Origin: Acidobacteriaceae bacterium UBA1307
GTDB lineage: Bacteria > Acidobacteriota > Terriglobia > Terriglobales > Acidobacteriaceae
Direction of reading: 5' to 3'
DNA length: 64,000 nt
NCBI GenBank assembly: GCA_002307235.1
Contig: DBTV01000011.1
Span: 117,098 to 181,097 of the forward strand
Below are positions 1 through 10,100 of this stretch, in pieces. The notes beneath the pieces were generated by a model. It saw only the letters and a program-made list of their open reading frames with translations, had not been told where the DNA came from and ran no database searches. Position 1 is the first letter of the stretch. The number at the start of each line of letters is the position of its first letter. The translations under genes and the position numbers were made by a program.

Positions 1-296
1 TGGCCGATCCGCTGTCGAAGTACAAGTGGTGGATTCTGGGCACGCTCATTGCGCTGATGGCGGCTGGTGCGGCCTTTCTGTTGCGCAAACCGGCGGGAAC
101 CGCGACAGCGCCCATGCCCGCTGCCGTGCCCACGGCTCCGACCACGCCGAACGAGTCCGGTCTGCGCGGCGCGTTGAAGGACGAACTGTTCCAGCTTGAA
201 AGCGACCGGCTCTCGGGCGCGATCAGCGAACAGGAGTACGCGGAGAACAAGGCGGCCCTCGAAGTCGTCATCAAGCGCGCCTTGAAAAAGCAGTAA
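1..296 (+). CDS. C-terminal part of a single-TM membrane protein (5' end outside window)
   Basis: The reading frame is open from the first complete codon at position 3 to a TAA at 294-296, so only the end of the gene is present. The visible part has one hydrophobic segment (roughly residues 9-27, WWILGTLIALMAAGAAFLL), then a Pro/Ala/Thr-rich linker, then a short charged helical tail containing LFQLESDRLSGAISEQEYAE, which resembles the short C-terminal oligomerisation tails of some bacterial membrane proteins. A good terminator hairpin follows, so this is the last gene of its transcript. I do not recognise the family from this fragment and assign no function. Confidence 0.75.
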   Translation, partial: ADPLSKYKWWILGTLIALMAAGAAFLLRKPAGTATAPMPAAVPTAPTTPNESGLRGALKDELFQLESDRLSGAISEQEYAENKAALEVVIKRALKKQ

Positions 297-327
297 TCCC
301 TTCTTTTACACATCGTTGCACGAAATC

Positions 328-361
328 GACGCGGAGCCTTCGGGCTTCGCGTCTGCTTTTT
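328..361 (+). terminator. Rho-independent terminator after the first gene
   Basis: An 11-bp stem (328-338 with 343-353, one G-T pair) closes a TTCG tetraloop and is followed by a T-rich run at 356-361. It lies about 30 bases past the stop codon at 296. Confidence 0.85.
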
Positions 362-506
362 AGCTGCATTTTCCCCATACACGTGCGAGGAAAAGGCCCC
401 CGACATCCCGTTTTCCCTCTACAGCAATGGGGAAAATGCTCTGGCGCGACTTTCCCCTGCAAATCGCGTCTATCCAGTGCAGAATAGAAAGCGGAGGTTT
501 CACCGC

Positions 507-1364
507 GTGAACGGTTTGAAGACCACATTTTTGCTGACGGGACTGACTTTGCTGCTGATCCTGGCCGGCGACTTTTTTGGCGGCCAGAGCGGCGCGCTGA
601 TTGCCTTTGTGATGGCCGCAGCCATGAACTTCTTCAGCTACTTTTTTTCCGACAAGATCGCTCTGGCCATGAGCGGCGCGCGCCCCGCCTCGCGCGAGGA
701 GCTGCCACGCATTTACGAGGCCGTCGAACGGCTCACGGCCAAGGCGCGGATTCCCATGCCGAAGATCTTCGTGATCCCGTCGAACTCGCCCAATGCCTTT
801 GCCACCGGCCGCAATCCGAGCCACGCCTCGGTCGCCGTCACCGAAGGCATTCTCGGCGTGCTCAACGATGAGGAGTTGGAGGGCGTGCTGGCGCACGAGC
901 TGGGCCATGTCCGCAATCGCGATATTCTGACCAGTTCCATTGCCGCCACGCTGGCCGGCGCCATCACCATGATTGCGCGCATGGCCTTCTGGGCTGGCAT
1001 CTTCGGCGGAGGCCGCCGCGACCGCGACGACGAGGGCGGTGGCGCGGCCGGGCTGATCATGATGATTTTGGCACCCTTTGCCGCCATGCTGATCCAGCTC
1101 TGGGTCTCGCGCACACGCGAATACGCGGCCGATGCCAGCGCGGCAGAGCTAACTGGCAACCCGCAGGGGCTGGCCCGCGCACTCGAAAAGATCTCCGGCG
1201 TCAGCCAGCAGATTCCGCTCGAGGCCTCGCCAAGCACGGCCCACATGTTCATCATTGCGCCGCTGCTTTCGGGCGAATCCTTTGCGAGCCTGTTCTCGAC
1301 GCATCCTCCGGTGCGCCAGCGCATTCAACGGCTCATTGGCCGACCGTCGGTCTACGGAGCATAG
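507..1364 (+). CDS. htpX: HtpX-family zinc metalloprotease, integral membrane
   Basis: This is an M48 membrane protease that degrades misfolded inner-membrane proteins. Counting from the GTG at 507 the product is 285 residues, the usual HtpX length. Two N-terminal membrane segments (about 5-21 and 29-48) precede the zinc site HELGH at residues 130-134, and the third ligand is likely Glu205 in the REYAADASA motif. Two further hydrophobic segments lie between them. The GTG is chosen because GGAGG at 493-497 sits 9 bases upstream and the resulting N-terminus (VNGLKTTFLL) matches HtpX; the in-frame ATG at 477 has no such support. A short Gly/Arg/Asp-rich loop (GGGRRDRDDEGGG) precedes the second hydrophobic pair. 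A terminator hairpin follows. Confidence 0.93.
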   Translation: MNGLKTTFLLTGLTLLLILAGDFFGGQSGALIAFVMAAAMNFFSYFFSDKIALAMSGARPASREELPRIYEAVERLTAKARIPMPKIFVIPSNSPNAFATGRNPSHASVAVTEGILGVLNDEELEGVLAHELGHVRNRDILTSSIAATLAGAITMIARMAFWAGIFGGGRRDRDDEGGGAAGLIMMILAPFAAMLIQLWVSRTREYAADASAAELTGNPQGLARALEKISGVSQQIPLEASPSTAHMFIIAPLLSGESFASLFSTHPPVRQRIQRLIGRPSVYGA

Positions 1365-1368
1365 AAAT

Positions 1369-1406
1369 AGTGAACAGAGCAAAAACTCTGTTCACTGTTT
1401 TCTCTT
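1369..1406 (+). terminator. Terminator after htpX
   Basis: A perfect 11-bp stem (1369-1379 with 1386-1396) around a six-base loop of C plus five A is followed by GTTTTCTCTT. It begins 5 bases after the htpX stop, so the next gene probably has its own promoter or depends on read-through. Confidence 0.8.
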
Positions 1407-1423
1407 CCCTGTACACTGCCTGC

Positions 1424-1909
1424 ATGAAGATACTTCTTCGCTGCGTACTGTCTCTCGCGTTCATCGTCTGGATTGGCGCGGAGATCTTCTTCCCCTTCGT
1501 TGCCGCCACCGTCTTCCGCACACTTTCCCCCGACACGCACACGGCCGGAAGCATCGTCGGCAGCCTGCTGCGCACCCTGCACTGGATGGGACTCATCTGC
1601 GGCATTCTGGCGCTGGCTTCGCTGACCTTTGCGCCTGCGCTGGGCATGACGCGACCGAAGCTCGCCGTGGCCGCTGCCTGCCTGGTTGTGCTGATGATGG
1701 CCGCGACCGCCTACTCGCAATTCGTCATCACGCCCTCGATGGAGCGCGACCGCGTTGCTGCCGGTGGGGCGATCAACAAGGTTGCCGAAACCCATCCGGC
1801 GCGAGCCCACTTCAACAGGCTGCACAAGCAGAGCGAGCGCATGGAGCAGTGCGTGCTCTTTCTCGGGCTGGCAGCAATCGTCGTGCTGGCCTGCGCGGAA
1901 ACGCGGTAA
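1424..1909 (+). CDS. DUF4149-type small integral membrane protein
   Basis: A 161-residue protein with four predicted hydrophobic segments: the N-terminus after MKILLRC, the HWMGLICGILALASLTF region, a third around LAVAAACLVVLMMAA, and the C-terminal LFLGLAAIVVLACA. The pattern of an N-terminal helix with an IGAEIFFPF motif and a HxxHxxSERME-like stretch before the last helix fits the DUF4149 family, whose function is unknown. The ATG at 1424 is preferred over the one at 1370, because 1370 lies inside the htpX terminator hairpin. Family assignment is from memory and moderately sure. Confidence 0.8.
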   Translation: MKILLRCVLSLAFIVWIGAEIFFPFVAATVFRTLSPDTHTAGSIVGSLLRTLHWMGLICGILALASLTFAPALGMTRPKLAVAAACLVVLMMAATAYSQFVITPSMERDRVAAGGAINKVAETHPARAHFNRLHKQSERMEQCVLFLGLAAIVVLACAETR

Positions 1910-2051
1910 GTCTCTCTCTTCCCACGGCGTGCGAGCGGGCTCAGGCCCTGGTTCGCCGTCGCAGGAAGAGTGCATCCTTGCTTCTCTTCCTGTATCATCG
2001 GAGAGGCGGCTTTGCGCGCACAACGCAGAGATAGGCCGCGTTCACTCCACG

Positions 2052-2777
2052 ATGCTTCGAACTTCCCTGATCCTCGGCACCATTGCAGCGCTGGCAGATA
2101 TTGTCGGCGGAACGCTGCTGGTGCGCGCCAAGTGGGTCGACGGCTACCTGCGCTACTTTGTCGCCCTCGGCGCTGGGTTTCTGATGGCCACTGCTCTTGT
2201 TGAGATGACGCCCGAGAGCCTGCAGCAGAGCCCGCGACTTGGGCCGGTGCTGATCATGGCCGGTTACTGCGTCGTGCATCTGCTTGAGCACACCATCAAC
2301 GCACATTTTCATTACGGCGAAGAGACGCATCACGAAGAGTTCGTTTCGCGGCGCACCAGCAGCTCGGTCATGATCGGCCTCAGCGTTCACGCGTTGTTTG
2401 ACGGCGTGGCCATCGGTTCGGGCTTTGTGCTTTCAAACCGGCTCGGCTGGCTGATTTTTCTGGCGATTCTGCTGCACAAGGTGCCGGAGGGCTTCACCAT
2501 GGCCTCGGTTATGCTGGCCAGCGGGCGCAGTCGCAGCTCTGCCTTCTATTCGGCCGTAACGCTGGCGGGCGCAACACTGGTAGGCGTGACGCTGATCGAG
2601 TTGGCTCCTGTCTGGATGCCCTACGGACTGCCCATCTCGGCGGGCGTGGCGCTCTATGTCGGCGCCAGTGACCTGGTTCCAGAGGTCAACCAGCATCCGG
2701 GCATCCGCATGGCGCTGGTCTTTTTCGCCGGTGTAGCCGGTTTTCTTCTGTTGCGCCATTTTTTGCCCACGGTTTAG
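2052..2777 (+). CDS. ZIP-family divalent metal transporter
   Basis: A 241-residue polytopic protein with the two ZIP metal-site helices: SVHALFDGVAIG (His113, Asp117) and LHKVPEGFTMAS (His142, Glu146). Together these build the intramembrane binuclear metal site in ZIP transporters (Zn2+, Fe2+ or Mn2+). A short His-rich cytoplasmic loop (HFHYGEETHHEE, about residues 85-96) precedes them, as is common in the family. The N-terminal stretch before 2052 in this frame overlaps the previous gene and is not conserved-looking, so the ATG at 2052 is taken as the start. Substrate cannot be read from the sequence. Confidence 0.9.
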   Translation: MLRTSLILGTIAALADIVGGTLLVRAKWVDGYLRYFVALGAGFLMATALVEMTPESLQQSPRLGPVLIMAGYCVVHLLEHTINAHFHYGEETHHEEFVSRRTSSSVMIGLSVHALFDGVAIGSGFVLSNRLGWLIFLAILLHKVPEGFTMASVMLASGRSRSSAFYSAVTLAGATLVGVTLIELAPVWMPYGLPISAGVALYVGASDLVPEVNQHPGIRMALVFFAGVAGFLLLRHFLPTV

Positions 2778-2910
2778 CAATTTTTTCAATCAGTAGCCCT
2801 TTGCTTCAGAGCTTTACCTCTGTAGGATGAAAGTCGCTGCTGCAATAGATTCCCCTTCGGGTCCGTCTAACAGAGTGCAGCTATTCCTATCCCCGGCTCG
2901 GCAAATCAGC

Positions 2911-4398
2911 ATGAAACTGAAGTGGCACAACTTGGCCAACCTTGTTGGCGTGGTGTTTTTTTCCCTTCTGGGCTTTGCCGTTCTTGGCTATCACCCAGGT
3001 TTTGAGGACGACGGCGTGTATCTGGCCGCGATCAAGCACAACGTCGATCCGAATCTGTATCCGCACGATGCCGATTTTTTCCAACTGCAACTGCAAGCCA
3101 CACTCTTCGATGATTGGGTCGGCGCCACGGTGCGCGGCACAGGCCTTTCGATTGGCACCGTGGCCTTGCTCTGGCAGTTCGCTTCGATTCTGCTGACCAT
3201 CTATGCCTGCTGGTCGATAGCGCGCGCGCTGTTTCGCAATACCTATGAGCATTGGGCCGGCGTGGCCATGGTGGCCGCGATGTTTACGCTGCCGGTGGCC
3301 GGCACCGGGCTGTTTCTTCTCGATCAACACCTGCATCCACGCAACGTCGCGACCGCGCTGATTCTTCTGGCCGTCGCGCGGATTCTGCACGGTCAGCGCT
3401 GGGTCGCCGCTCCCTTGCTCACGCTTGCTTTTGTCGTTCATCCGATCATGGCCGCGGTGGGAATCCTCTTCTGCCTGACACTTGTGCTGGCACTCAACGA
3501 TGCAACCTATACCCGGCTGACACGCTGGCGCATAACCGGCACGGGCATGGCGGCGGCATTGCCGCTGGGCTGGATCTTCGAGCCGCCGAATCCCCTGTGG
3601 AAGCAGGCGCTCGACACGCGCACCTACTATTACCTCTACAAATGGCAGTGGTATGAGTGGCTCGGCGCCATTGCCCCGCTGGTGCTGTTCTTTCTGCTCT
3701 GGCGCATGGCGGAAAAGCACCAGCACCGGCGGCTGGCGCGCTTTGCCTGCGCGGTCTTTGCCTATGCGCTCGTCCTGCAATGCTTCACCATGATCGCACT
3801 CGGCTCGCCGGCCCTGATCCGCATCACGCCCTTTCAACCCATGCGCTATCTGCAACTGGTCTATGTTTTTCTCTGCCTGATGGGGGGAAGCCTTCTCGGA
3901 AGATTCTTGTTGAAAACGCATGCATGGCGCTGGGTCGCCTATCTTCTGGTCTTCAACTCCGCCATGCTGGCGGCAGAATGCGCGCAATTTGACGATACGC
4001 CGCACCTGGAGCTTCCCGGCCAGCCGAGCCCGAATCCCTGGGTCGAGGCCTTCGCCTGGATTCGGACCCACACGCCGACCGATGCCTACTTCGCGCTCGA
4101 CCCCTATTATCTGGACACGCGTGGCGAGGACGTACACGGTTTTCGTGCTCTTGCCGAACGCAGCCAGTTGGCCGACGCCGTCAAGGATACGGCTGTGGTG
4201 ACCCAGGTGCCGCGCCTCGCGCCCGTCTGGTACGTGCAAAGCCAGGCGGGAAAAAACTGGAAGAACTTTACTCTGGCCGACTTCCAGAAATTGAAAACGC
4301 GCTTTGGCGTGGATTGGGTGCTGGTCTCTGACCCGGCACCGGCCGGACTCGCCTGCCACTGGCACAATGGCAGGCTTTCAGTATGCGAGATTCCATAG
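2911..4398 (+). CDS. Polytopic membrane protein, GT-C glycosyltransferase-like
   Basis: A protein of about 495 residues with roughly ten hydrophobic segments and a soluble C-terminal region of about 120 residues. After the first membrane helix comes an acidic loop (GFEDDGVYL) followed by HNVDPNLYPHDADFF. A paired acidic motif in the first periplasmic loop is the hallmark of GT-C enzymes that use polyprenyl-phosphate sugars, but I cannot identify the family or substrate. An in-frame ATG at 2827 would add 28 unremarkable residues; neither start has a clear ribosome-binding site, and 2911 is preferred because it begins directly at a plausible N-terminus (MKLKWHNLANLVG). Also possible: a DUF6798-like protein of unknown function. 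Confidence 0.7.
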   Translation: MKLKWHNLANLVGVVFFSLLGFAVLGYHPGFEDDGVYLAAIKHNVDPNLYPHDADFFQLQLQATLFDDWVGATVRGTGLSIGTVALLWQFASILLTIYACWSIARALFRNTYEHWAGVAMVAAMFTLPVAGTGLFLLDQHLHPRNVATALILLAVARILHGQRWVAAPLLTLAFVVHPIMAAVGILFCLTLVLALNDATYTRLTRWRITGTGMAAALPLGWIFEPPNPLWKQALDTRTYYYLYKWQWYEWLGAIAPLVLFFLLWRMAEKHQHRRLARFACAVFAYALVLQCFTMIALGSPALIRITPFQPMRYLQLVYVFLCLMGGSLLGRFLLKTHAWRWVAYLLVFNSAMLAAECAQFDDTPHLELPGQPSPNPWVEAFAWIRTHTPTDAYFALDPYYLDTRGEDVHGFRALAERSQLADAVKDTAVVTQVPRLAPVWYVQSQAGKNWKNFTLADFQKLKTRFGVDWVLVSDPAPAGLACHWHNGRLSVCEIP

Positions 4399-4571
4399 CC
4401 GAAGTGGCACTACTGGCTCCATTTATGCACCATAAACTTTGCATTGCGGAAGGCTTTCCACGAGAATAGAGATTGGCCTGTTTTCACACGCGGAGACCAA
4501 TGCGCGGAAGACGGCTTTGTTGGACGAAGAGCAATGGCGCTCTCCGCACAACTGCAGGGAGAGTCCGGGGC

Positions 4572-5978
4572 ATGTTCAATCTCACTCAGCGGCTGATTCT
4601 CGGTTGTACCTTGTTGGCCGGGCTGACGATCGGGCTGGTTCTTCTCAGCTATCGCACCTTGGCGGCAGGCGGGCTGGGGCAACTGGCCATTGGTTTTGCC
4701 ATCGCCGCATTGCTGATTTCCGTCGCCGTCGTCTACCTGGTCCTGTGGCCAATCCATGCGCTGGCCAGTGATGCGCGGCGCATTGCCCAGGGCAATCTTG
4801 AGCACCGCATTGAATGGAACAGCCGTGACGACTTCGGCGTGATCGCCAGCGAGTTGGGCCGCATCGCCAACCGGCTGCGCGAGTTGCGCGACTCCGAGGC
4901 CGGCCGCCGCCAGATGGAGTTTCAGCTCTCCGATGCCGTGCTGCAATCCATCTTTGAGCCGATCATCGTCACCGACGGCCGTGGCCAGATTCTCAAGGTC
5001 AATCAGGCGGCCAAGGAGCTGCTCGGCGACGCCGTCAACGACCGCATGGCGCTCGTCAACACGCCCGGCGGAGACAAGATTCTCGGTGCCATCCGCGATG
5101 CCATTTCCATGCAGAAGGCCGTAGCCACCGAAGGCGAGTCCACCCTGTTGCCGATGCGCATCGGCGCGCAATCGCGCAGCTACCGCATGCGCACGACCCC
5201 GATGCGCGATGGCGAAGGCCGGCTGCTCGGTGCCGTCACCACGCTCGAAGACATCACCAGCCTGCAAGACACCGACCGCTTTAAATCGCAGTTCATCGCC
5301 GTAGCCAGCCACAAGCTGCACGGACCACTGTTGCAATTGCGCCGCGGCCTCTATTCGATTGCCCAGGGCTATGGTGGTGAGTTGCGCCCGCTGCAGTCGG
5401 AACTGGTTGCAGCAGCATTGAACGAGTCGGAAAACCTTGACGACCTGATGAGCGATCTGACCGAGGTCGCCGAAATCGACAGCGGCAAGCGCGAGCTGAA
5501 GCTCGAAGACATTTATCCGATTCAGGCCTTGAACAAGGCCCGCGACCGCTACTGTGACGAGGCCGCCGCCAAACACATTCACCTTGAGATACAGGCCTAC
5601 AGCGATCTGCCGGCCGTGCGCGTCGACCGTCGCGCCCTGCGCTCGATTCTCGACAACCTGCTGTCGAACGCCATTCGCTTTACGCCCGACGATGGCGACG
5701 TTTTGCTCGCCGCCGAAGAGATCAAGGACTTTGTGCAATTTACCGTGCGTGACAGCGGCCGCGGCATTGAGGCTGAGCGGCTCGGTGCCATCTTTGACCG
5801 CTTCAGCGCCTTCTCGGAAAAGGGCTCGGGACTTGGTCTCGCACTGGCACGACGTCTGGTCGAAGCGCTCGGCGGACAAATCGCCGTCGAAAGCCGGCTT
5901 GGCCACGGATCGACCTTCCGCTTCACCGTGCCGGTCGCCGTCGCGCGTACATCGCATCATCCAGTCGAGGTGGGCTAA
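4572..5978 (+). CDS. Membrane histidine kinase (HAMP-PAS-HisKA-HATPase) with degenerate H-box
   Basis: A 468-residue sensor kinase. Two membrane helices (about 6-27 and 36-59) are separated by an extremely short loop, then HAMP (to ~108), PAS (about 118-235, containing IFEPIIVTDGRGQILKVNQA), a HisKA-like dimerisation helix and an HATPase domain. ATP-site motifs are intact: N-box DNLLSNAIRFTP, G1 DSGRGIEAERLG, G2 KGSGLGLALA. The H-box is odd: it reads SHKLHGPL instead of SHELRTPL. The His (247) and Pro remain, but the acidic residue after the His is Lys. The start is fixed by AGGGAGA about 10 bases before the ATG at 4572. The stop is 2 bases before the next gene, a KdpD-N/Usp protein, so both are co-transcribed. 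No response regulator is adjacent. Confidence 0.9.
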   Translation: MFNLTQRLILGCTLLAGLTIGLVLLSYRTLAAGGLGQLAIGFAIAALLISVAVVYLVLWPIHALASDARRIAQGNLEHRIEWNSRDDFGVIASELGRIANRLRELRDSEAGRRQMEFQLSDAVLQSIFEPIIVTDGRGQILKVNQAAKELLGDAVNDRMALVNTPGGDKILGAIRDAISMQKAVATEGESTLLPMRIGAQSRSYRMRTTPMRDGEGRLLGAVTTLEDITSLQDTDRFKSQFIAVASHKLHGPLLQLRRGLYSIAQGYGGELRPLQSELVAAALNESENLDDLMSDLTEVAEIDSGKRELKLEDIYPIQALNKARDRYCDEAAAKHIHLEIQAYSDLPAVRVDRRALRSILDNLLSNAIRFTPDDGDVLLAAEEIKDFVQFTVRDSGRGIEAERLGAIFDRFSAFSEKGSGLGLALARRLVEALGGQIAVESRLGHGSTFRFTVPVAVARTSHHPVEVG

Positions 5979-5980
5979 TC

Positions 5981-7105
5981 ATGGCAGAGATCGTTCTTGA
6001 AAAACAGCCCGAGCCCGCCAAGCTCCGCATTTATATTGGTGCCGCGCCCGGTGTTGGCAAAACCTATCAGATGCTCAGCAACGCCTACACCATGCGCCAT
6101 CAACTTGGCATCGATGTCGTCATCGGCCTGGTCGATACGCATGGCCGCGCGGAGACCGAGGCGCGCATTCGCGATCTCGAAATCATCCCCCCCCGCGTGA
6201 TTCCCTACCATGGCGTCACCATGACGGACATGGATCTGGACGCCATCCTCAAGCGCCATCCGCATACGGTCGTCGTTGACGAGTTGGCGCACACCAACGT
6301 GCCCGGCTGTCGCAACCGCAAGCGTTACGAAGACGTGATTGAACTGCTCGATGCCGGCATCAACGTCATGACGGCCGTCAACATTCAGCATCTGGAGACG
6401 CTCAACGACGCCGTCAATCGCTCGGCCAACACCGTGATTCGCGAGACGGTGCCCGACAGCTTTTTCAAGCGCGCCGATGAGGTTGTCAACGTTGACGTCA
6501 CCATCGAGGAACTGCGTTCGCGCCTGCGCCAGGGCAAGATCTACGCCCTCGACAAGGTCGAGCAGGCACTGGCCAACTTCTTCCGCAAGGGCAATCTGAA
6601 CATGCTGCGGGAGCTTTCCTTGCGCACCACCGCCGAGCAGGTCTCGAGCCGTGCCGCCGAGTATCGCCGCACGCAGGGTCTCGAACAGGCGCCGATTCCA
6701 GAGAAGGTCATGGTCTGCCTGTCGACCCGGCCCGGCACCGAGCGGCTGCTGCGCGTCGGCTCCCGCATCGCCGGGCGTCTCGCCACCAACTGGTACGCGG
6801 TCTATGTCCATGCGCCCGAGAACAAGAGCATCGAAGACGCCGAGGCGCAGCACCGCATCGAAGAGTACGAACGGATGGCGCGCGATCTTGGCGCCAAGGT
6901 CGTCATGCTTACCGATCGTCACGTCTCCGACGCGTTGATTCACTTCGCGCAACAGGAAAACATCTCGCATGTGGTCTTCGGCCAGTCGGCCCGCACGCGC
7001 TGGGATATTCTATTGCACGGCTCCGTGCTCAACCGCTTCCTCAATGAGGTGCGCGATGTCACCGTGCAGGTTGTCCCCATGAACAAGCCACTGCACCGCG
7101 GGTAA
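5981..7105 (+). CDS. kdpD: Stand-alone KdpD sensor domain plus universal-stress (Usp) domain
   Basis: A 374-residue soluble protein equal to the cytoplasmic N-terminal part of KdpD. It has a Walker A motif GAAPGVGKT at 20-28, VVVDELAHTNVPG at about 97-109, NIQHLETLNDAV, and a Usp domain from about 241 to 367 (KVMVCLSTRPG ... VVFGQSARTRWD). In classical KdpD this part senses K+/ATP status and, via Usp, c-di-AMP in some bacteria, and is joined to four membrane helices and a kinase; all of those are missing here. The gene follows the HAMP-PAS kinase by 2 bases with GAGGTGGG as ribosome-binding site, so it may act on that kinase in trans. No kdpABC or kdpE is present in the window. A bidirectional terminator follows. 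Confidence 0.9.
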   Translation: MAEIVLEKQPEPAKLRIYIGAAPGVGKTYQMLSNAYTMRHQLGIDVVIGLVDTHGRAETEARIRDLEIIPPRVIPYHGVTMTDMDLDAILKRHPHTVVVDELAHTNVPGCRNRKRYEDVIELLDAGINVMTAVNIQHLETLNDAVNRSANTVIRETVPDSFFKRADEVVNVDVTIEELRSRLRQGKIYALDKVEQALANFFRKGNLNMLRELSLRTTAEQVSSRAAEYRRTQGLEQAPIPEKVMVCLSTRPGTERLLRVGSRIAGRLATNWYAVYVHAPENKSIEDAEAQHRIEEYERMARDLGAKVVMLTDRHVSDALIHFAQQENISHVVFGQSARTRWDILLHGSVLNRFLNEVRDVTVQVVPMNKPLHRG

Positions 7106-7125
7106 TCAATTTCTTCCATGGATGC

Positions 7126-7159
7126 AAAAGGAGCGAGCCGGTTGGCTCGCTCCTTTTTT
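7126..7159. terminator. Bidirectional terminator between kdpD and bcsC
   Basis: A perfect 14-bp stem (7126-7139 with 7144-7157) with a GGTT loop is bounded by AAAA on the left and TTTTTT on the right. It therefore works in both directions between these convergent genes. Confidence 0.92.
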
Positions 7160-7177
7160 CGTGGAGAGAGTTGCCTT

Positions 7178-10100
7178 CTATGGCACGCGGAGCGGACGCA
7201 GGCCATCGGTCGGGAACAGGCCCGTCGGTCCGCTCGCCGTTGCGGGCTGCGCGCGGAAGAGATAGTGCACGGAAAAGCCAATCGAACCGGCCTTGTAGTC
7301 GCGCGTATTGTTGGCACCAAAGCTGGCGCCGGCAATCCAGTGCGGGCTGATCTGGTAGGCAGCCTGCCCATGCACGTCGAAGTTGGTTCCTACGCTGGTC
7401 TTTGCCGGCAGCGAAGCATAGCTCATGCTCGTCTCAAGCGCCTTGTCGCCAATGAGCGGCCACAGCGGCGTTTTGTCCTCCTGGAAGGCCTGCAGGCCAA
7501 GGCCTCCCGCAACCACATAGTGCAGGCGCGTCAGGTAGTGCCCCGTCCAGGTCAGCGGCACGTTGGCCAAAAAGTAGGCCTGCGGACTGAAGTAGCCGCC
7601 CATGCCGTGCGTGAAGGCATTCTGGTTTTTCTCATAGTGCATGGCGAAAAAGTTCACGCCAATATTCAGAAGACCATTCTCCGGATCAGTCCAGGCGCGC
7701 CAGTAAGCACCACCGCCGCCATCGAAGCGGGAGTTGTGCTCGACCTTGTAGCCTTCAAGCGTCTGGCCACCGATGCTGAAGTAGTAGCCCGACTGCGCGT
7801 CTCCACGAGCGATTTGCAGCGAACCCTGGTTGGCAACCACGCCGCCCCAGATCTGCCCCTCGACACCGAGCGAATCCCCGGCCGGATCACGCAATCCCGC
7901 GTAGGAAAGCTGCGAATCCTTCACCGAATCGCGGCTGAAGTTGACGGTGACCGGACCGCCGCCCGGGTTCCAGTTGAGCCGCCCGGTAAAGGTCTGCACC
8001 AGAAAACCATAGGGCGTGCTGCCGCCCGCAATCGCAAAGTGCGGAAAACTCAGTTGCACCTCGCCGCCAATGCCGCTTGCATTTTGCTGCGCGGGAAGCG
8101 TGGTGTCCGTCGCGGTCAGCGTGCCGATCGGCGTGGGAATCGCCACCTGCTTGCTGCCCGAGGTCGTCGATTCAACGACGGTCATCACCGCCGAGCCATC
8201 GGCCTGTCCGGAATCAAGAAAAACCGGCTTGGCGATCACCGACAACCGCGCCCGATAGCCACCCGCGATGGAAACCTCAAACGGCGCCTCGAAGGCCGTC
8301 AGACGATCAAAACCGAGACCGCCGCTGCGATAGTTCAGCATGCCCGCGCCGGCAAGCCAGCCGCTGTTGCCGCTCTCAAGCGAGAGCAGTTGTCTCTCGG
8401 CCTCTTCACGCGGAGAAAGGGTGTGCGGCGTGCGCTGCACACGCACCCAGGGCCCGCGCAGAGGCGGAAGATTTCTCTGCTGCAACTCTTCGTCAGTAAG
8501 CCCCGTGCCACTCGAACGCGGCGCTTGCGGCGCATCCGCACGCGCGTACTCTTGCGCTGCTGCTTGCGCCGGTGCGCTCGGCAAAGGCTGCGCGGGCGGC
8601 GCAATCGGGAATCGACGAAGATCCTGCTTGCGCAACGCGTTCTTGCCCGCACGCGGCTTGATGACCTTCGCGACAGGCTTTACCGGCTCCGGCTTTGACG
8701 CGGAAACAATCTGTGGCATGGGCAACGGTGCGGAGACCGCGGGCTGCGAAGAGTTTTGCGCCGGAGACGCGTTTGTGCGCGGCACTGAAAAAGCTCCGGC
8801 CACCGCATCCTGCGTCGAGGGTGCGTACTGCGCAGTCGCATAATTGCCCGACGGCGCAGTCTGTGGCGCACGATGTACTGCATCCGGTTGTGCGTGCAGC
8901 GCCATCGCCGAACCCGTCGTCAACTGGCTGTCGGTCTGTTCGGCAAACAAGGCCAGCACGCGCGCGGCCTCGGGATTCATCGGCGCGGAACTGATGCGCA
9001 ATCCGGTTGCGGGCGCATTCAGCTCCGGCGTCCACGCAGGCGACGGTTCTTCGGCAGCTCCTGTGCCAATCACCTGCTCATCGGGTGGCAGATGAACCTG
9101 TCCCTGATAACTGCCAGCGCGCACCGACGGCTTCTTCTTTTTCTGCACGACCGGCAGGAAGATCGGCTCGGCATACGCCTGCTGTTCCATCATCGCCATC
9201 CCGCTGGTTGCCATAGGATCGACCGGCGCATCGGTGATGACGCGAGCCGCCTGCACCGCTGCCGCACCCCGCGAGTAATGCACTGCCGTGCGCAGATGCA
9301 GCGTGTTCTCCGCGCCATGGGCGCTCTGCTGCTGCCAGTTGGTAGACTCATCCGCCACGGGAACCGCATGGATAATCGCGTCCTCGGGCTCGCGCGCCAC
9401 AAAGTTCGTGCGGCCGTTCGTCTGCGTGCCCAGCACGACCGGCGCGGAACCGCCATACGGATCGGGCCCGTAGGCAGGCAACGCAGGCAGCTTGGTCGTC
9501 TTCTGAAAAGGCTCATTGTTCGGATCGAGCAGCCGCTCAAGGTCAGCCGGCGTCGCCGCGCGGCGCACGCGCTCGTCCTGCTCGGGCGTAACCAGCATGT
9601 GCGCCAGCCGGTCAACGGGCGTCACCGTCGGCATGGCCGCCAGCGCCGCGCGATAGTAATCGGCAGCGCGTTCATTGTCGCCGCGCGCCTGCTCATAGCG
9701 CGCCGCCAGCGACAAAATCGCCGCGTCGTGCGGATAGAGTTCGAGCGCCTCGCGCAGCCAGAGTTCGGCCTGAGCCTTGTCATTGGCAGCCAGCGCAGCG
9801 CCAACCGCTCCCTGATAATCGCCCGCACTGGCCTGTTCCATCGGCACGGTCTTGAAGATCGCGAGCGCCTCTTTGGTGCGCCCCACCTGCGCATAACCGC
9901 CAGCCACCGCCTTGCGCACCGCCAGATTATTCGGGAAGGCCTGATAGGCCGCATCGAGAATCTCGACCGCGCGCCGCGGATTGCCGTTGGCCATCGCCGT
10001 TGCCGCGCGATGCACGCTCCAGTTGGCCCAGATATTCTGCACCGACTCGCGTTGCGACGGGCTCAGGTCCGCGCGGCCGCCAAGCCGCATCAACGCCGCA

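Noticed and set aside
5981..7105. Truncated pseudogene of full-length kdpD
   Set aside because: Both domains are complete, the start and stop are clean, and the gene is coupled to an intact kinase gene, so it looks like a functional stand-alone protein.
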